A stretch of DNA of 64,000 nt from Vulcanimicrobium sp035943995 (GTDB taxonomy: Bacteria; Vulcanimicrobiota; Vulcanimicrobiia; Vulcanimicrobiales; Vulcanimicrobiaceae): assembly GCA_035943995.1 (NCBI GenBank), contig DASZBS010000110.1:6511-70510 (forward strand), written 5' to 3'. Positions 63,956 to 64,000 of this stretch are shown in pieces. The stretch's first letter is position 1. Each line of letters begins with the position of its first letter. The position numbers and the translations under genes are program-made. The notes beneath the pieces are model-generated. The model ran no database searches. It worked only from the letters and a program-made list of their open reading frames with translations, and was not told where the DNA came from.

Positions 63956-64000
63956 TCACTCGATGACGTCCTCGACGGCCCGGCCGCTTTCGACGCATAC
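63956..64000 (-). CDS. C-terminal end of a gene entering from the right edge
   Basis: Fifteen codons on the minus strand, VCVESGRAVEDVIE and a TGA at 63958-63956, are open to the window edge. The gene continues outside the window, so nothing can be said about its function. It lies 14 bases before the start of the small membrane gene, which suggests an operon if real. Confidence 0.35.
   Translation of the reverse strand, partial: VCVESGRAVEDVIE

Overview
The window is GC-rich bacterial chromosome with dense coding on both strands, many GTG starts and many stop/start overlaps of four bases. No marker in it fixes the phylum. A CIRCE heat-shock box, GyrA, TypA/BipA, UppS, ClpB and a complete selenocysteine-insertion set (selC, selA, selB) show a bacterium with ordinary core genes that makes selenoproteins. 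The many secreted proline/threonine-rich proteins and the codon bias suggest a GC-rich soil-type lineage such as Eremiobacterota/WPS-2 or a relative; that placement is a guess.

Layout. 1-2.5 kb: the start of an M20 peptidase, then a GntR(YtrA-type)/ABC ATPase/permease/small-protein operon with tandem operator repeats at its promoter. 2.7-7.2 kb: an accessory island of less GC-rich character, with a trypsin-like protease plus its Trypco1 partner, a large protein with a PD-(D/E)XK-like core, two coupled HTH paralogues and an orphan; a truncated copy of the host gene at 8.6-9.2 kb marks an old junction. 7.2-16.3 kb: secreted proteins, a 5'-3' exonuclease, a permease-PDZ fusion, a GH20 hexosaminidase, a class C beta-lactamase-like hydrolase and a DUF922 protease, plausibly envelope-sugar and peptide metabolism. 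16.3-17.9 kb: a radical SAM/SPASM maturase beside a 62-residue precursor with two cysteines, a candidate uncharacterised RiPP system. 18-29.7 kb: a sodium/solute symporter, a degenerate class III cyclase, a sirtuin/antiporter/Rid operon, an ECF sigma/anti-sigma pair, OsmC and a fatty-acid desaturase. 29.8 kb: tRNA-Sec.

30-49.4 kb: a second serine hydrolase, an O-antigen-ligase-like TPR protein, an enolase-superfamily enzyme, two orphan oligopeptide-binding lipoproteins, an SF2 helicase, a membrane protein/wHTH/UppS operon, a Fic protein broken by a frameshift, TypA, RpiA and a HipBA module. 49.5-64 kb: ClpB under CIRCE, a PhyH dioxygenase coupled to a SAF-domain dehydrogenase, then a minus-strand Sec block (trxA, selA, a membrane alpha/beta hydrolase, selB), and gyrA.

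The most unusual features are the radical SAM/precursor pair, trxA and selA lying in one reading frame separated by a single UGA in a Sec-using organism, the hydrolase inside the selA-selB operon, and the trypsin/Trypco1 island.
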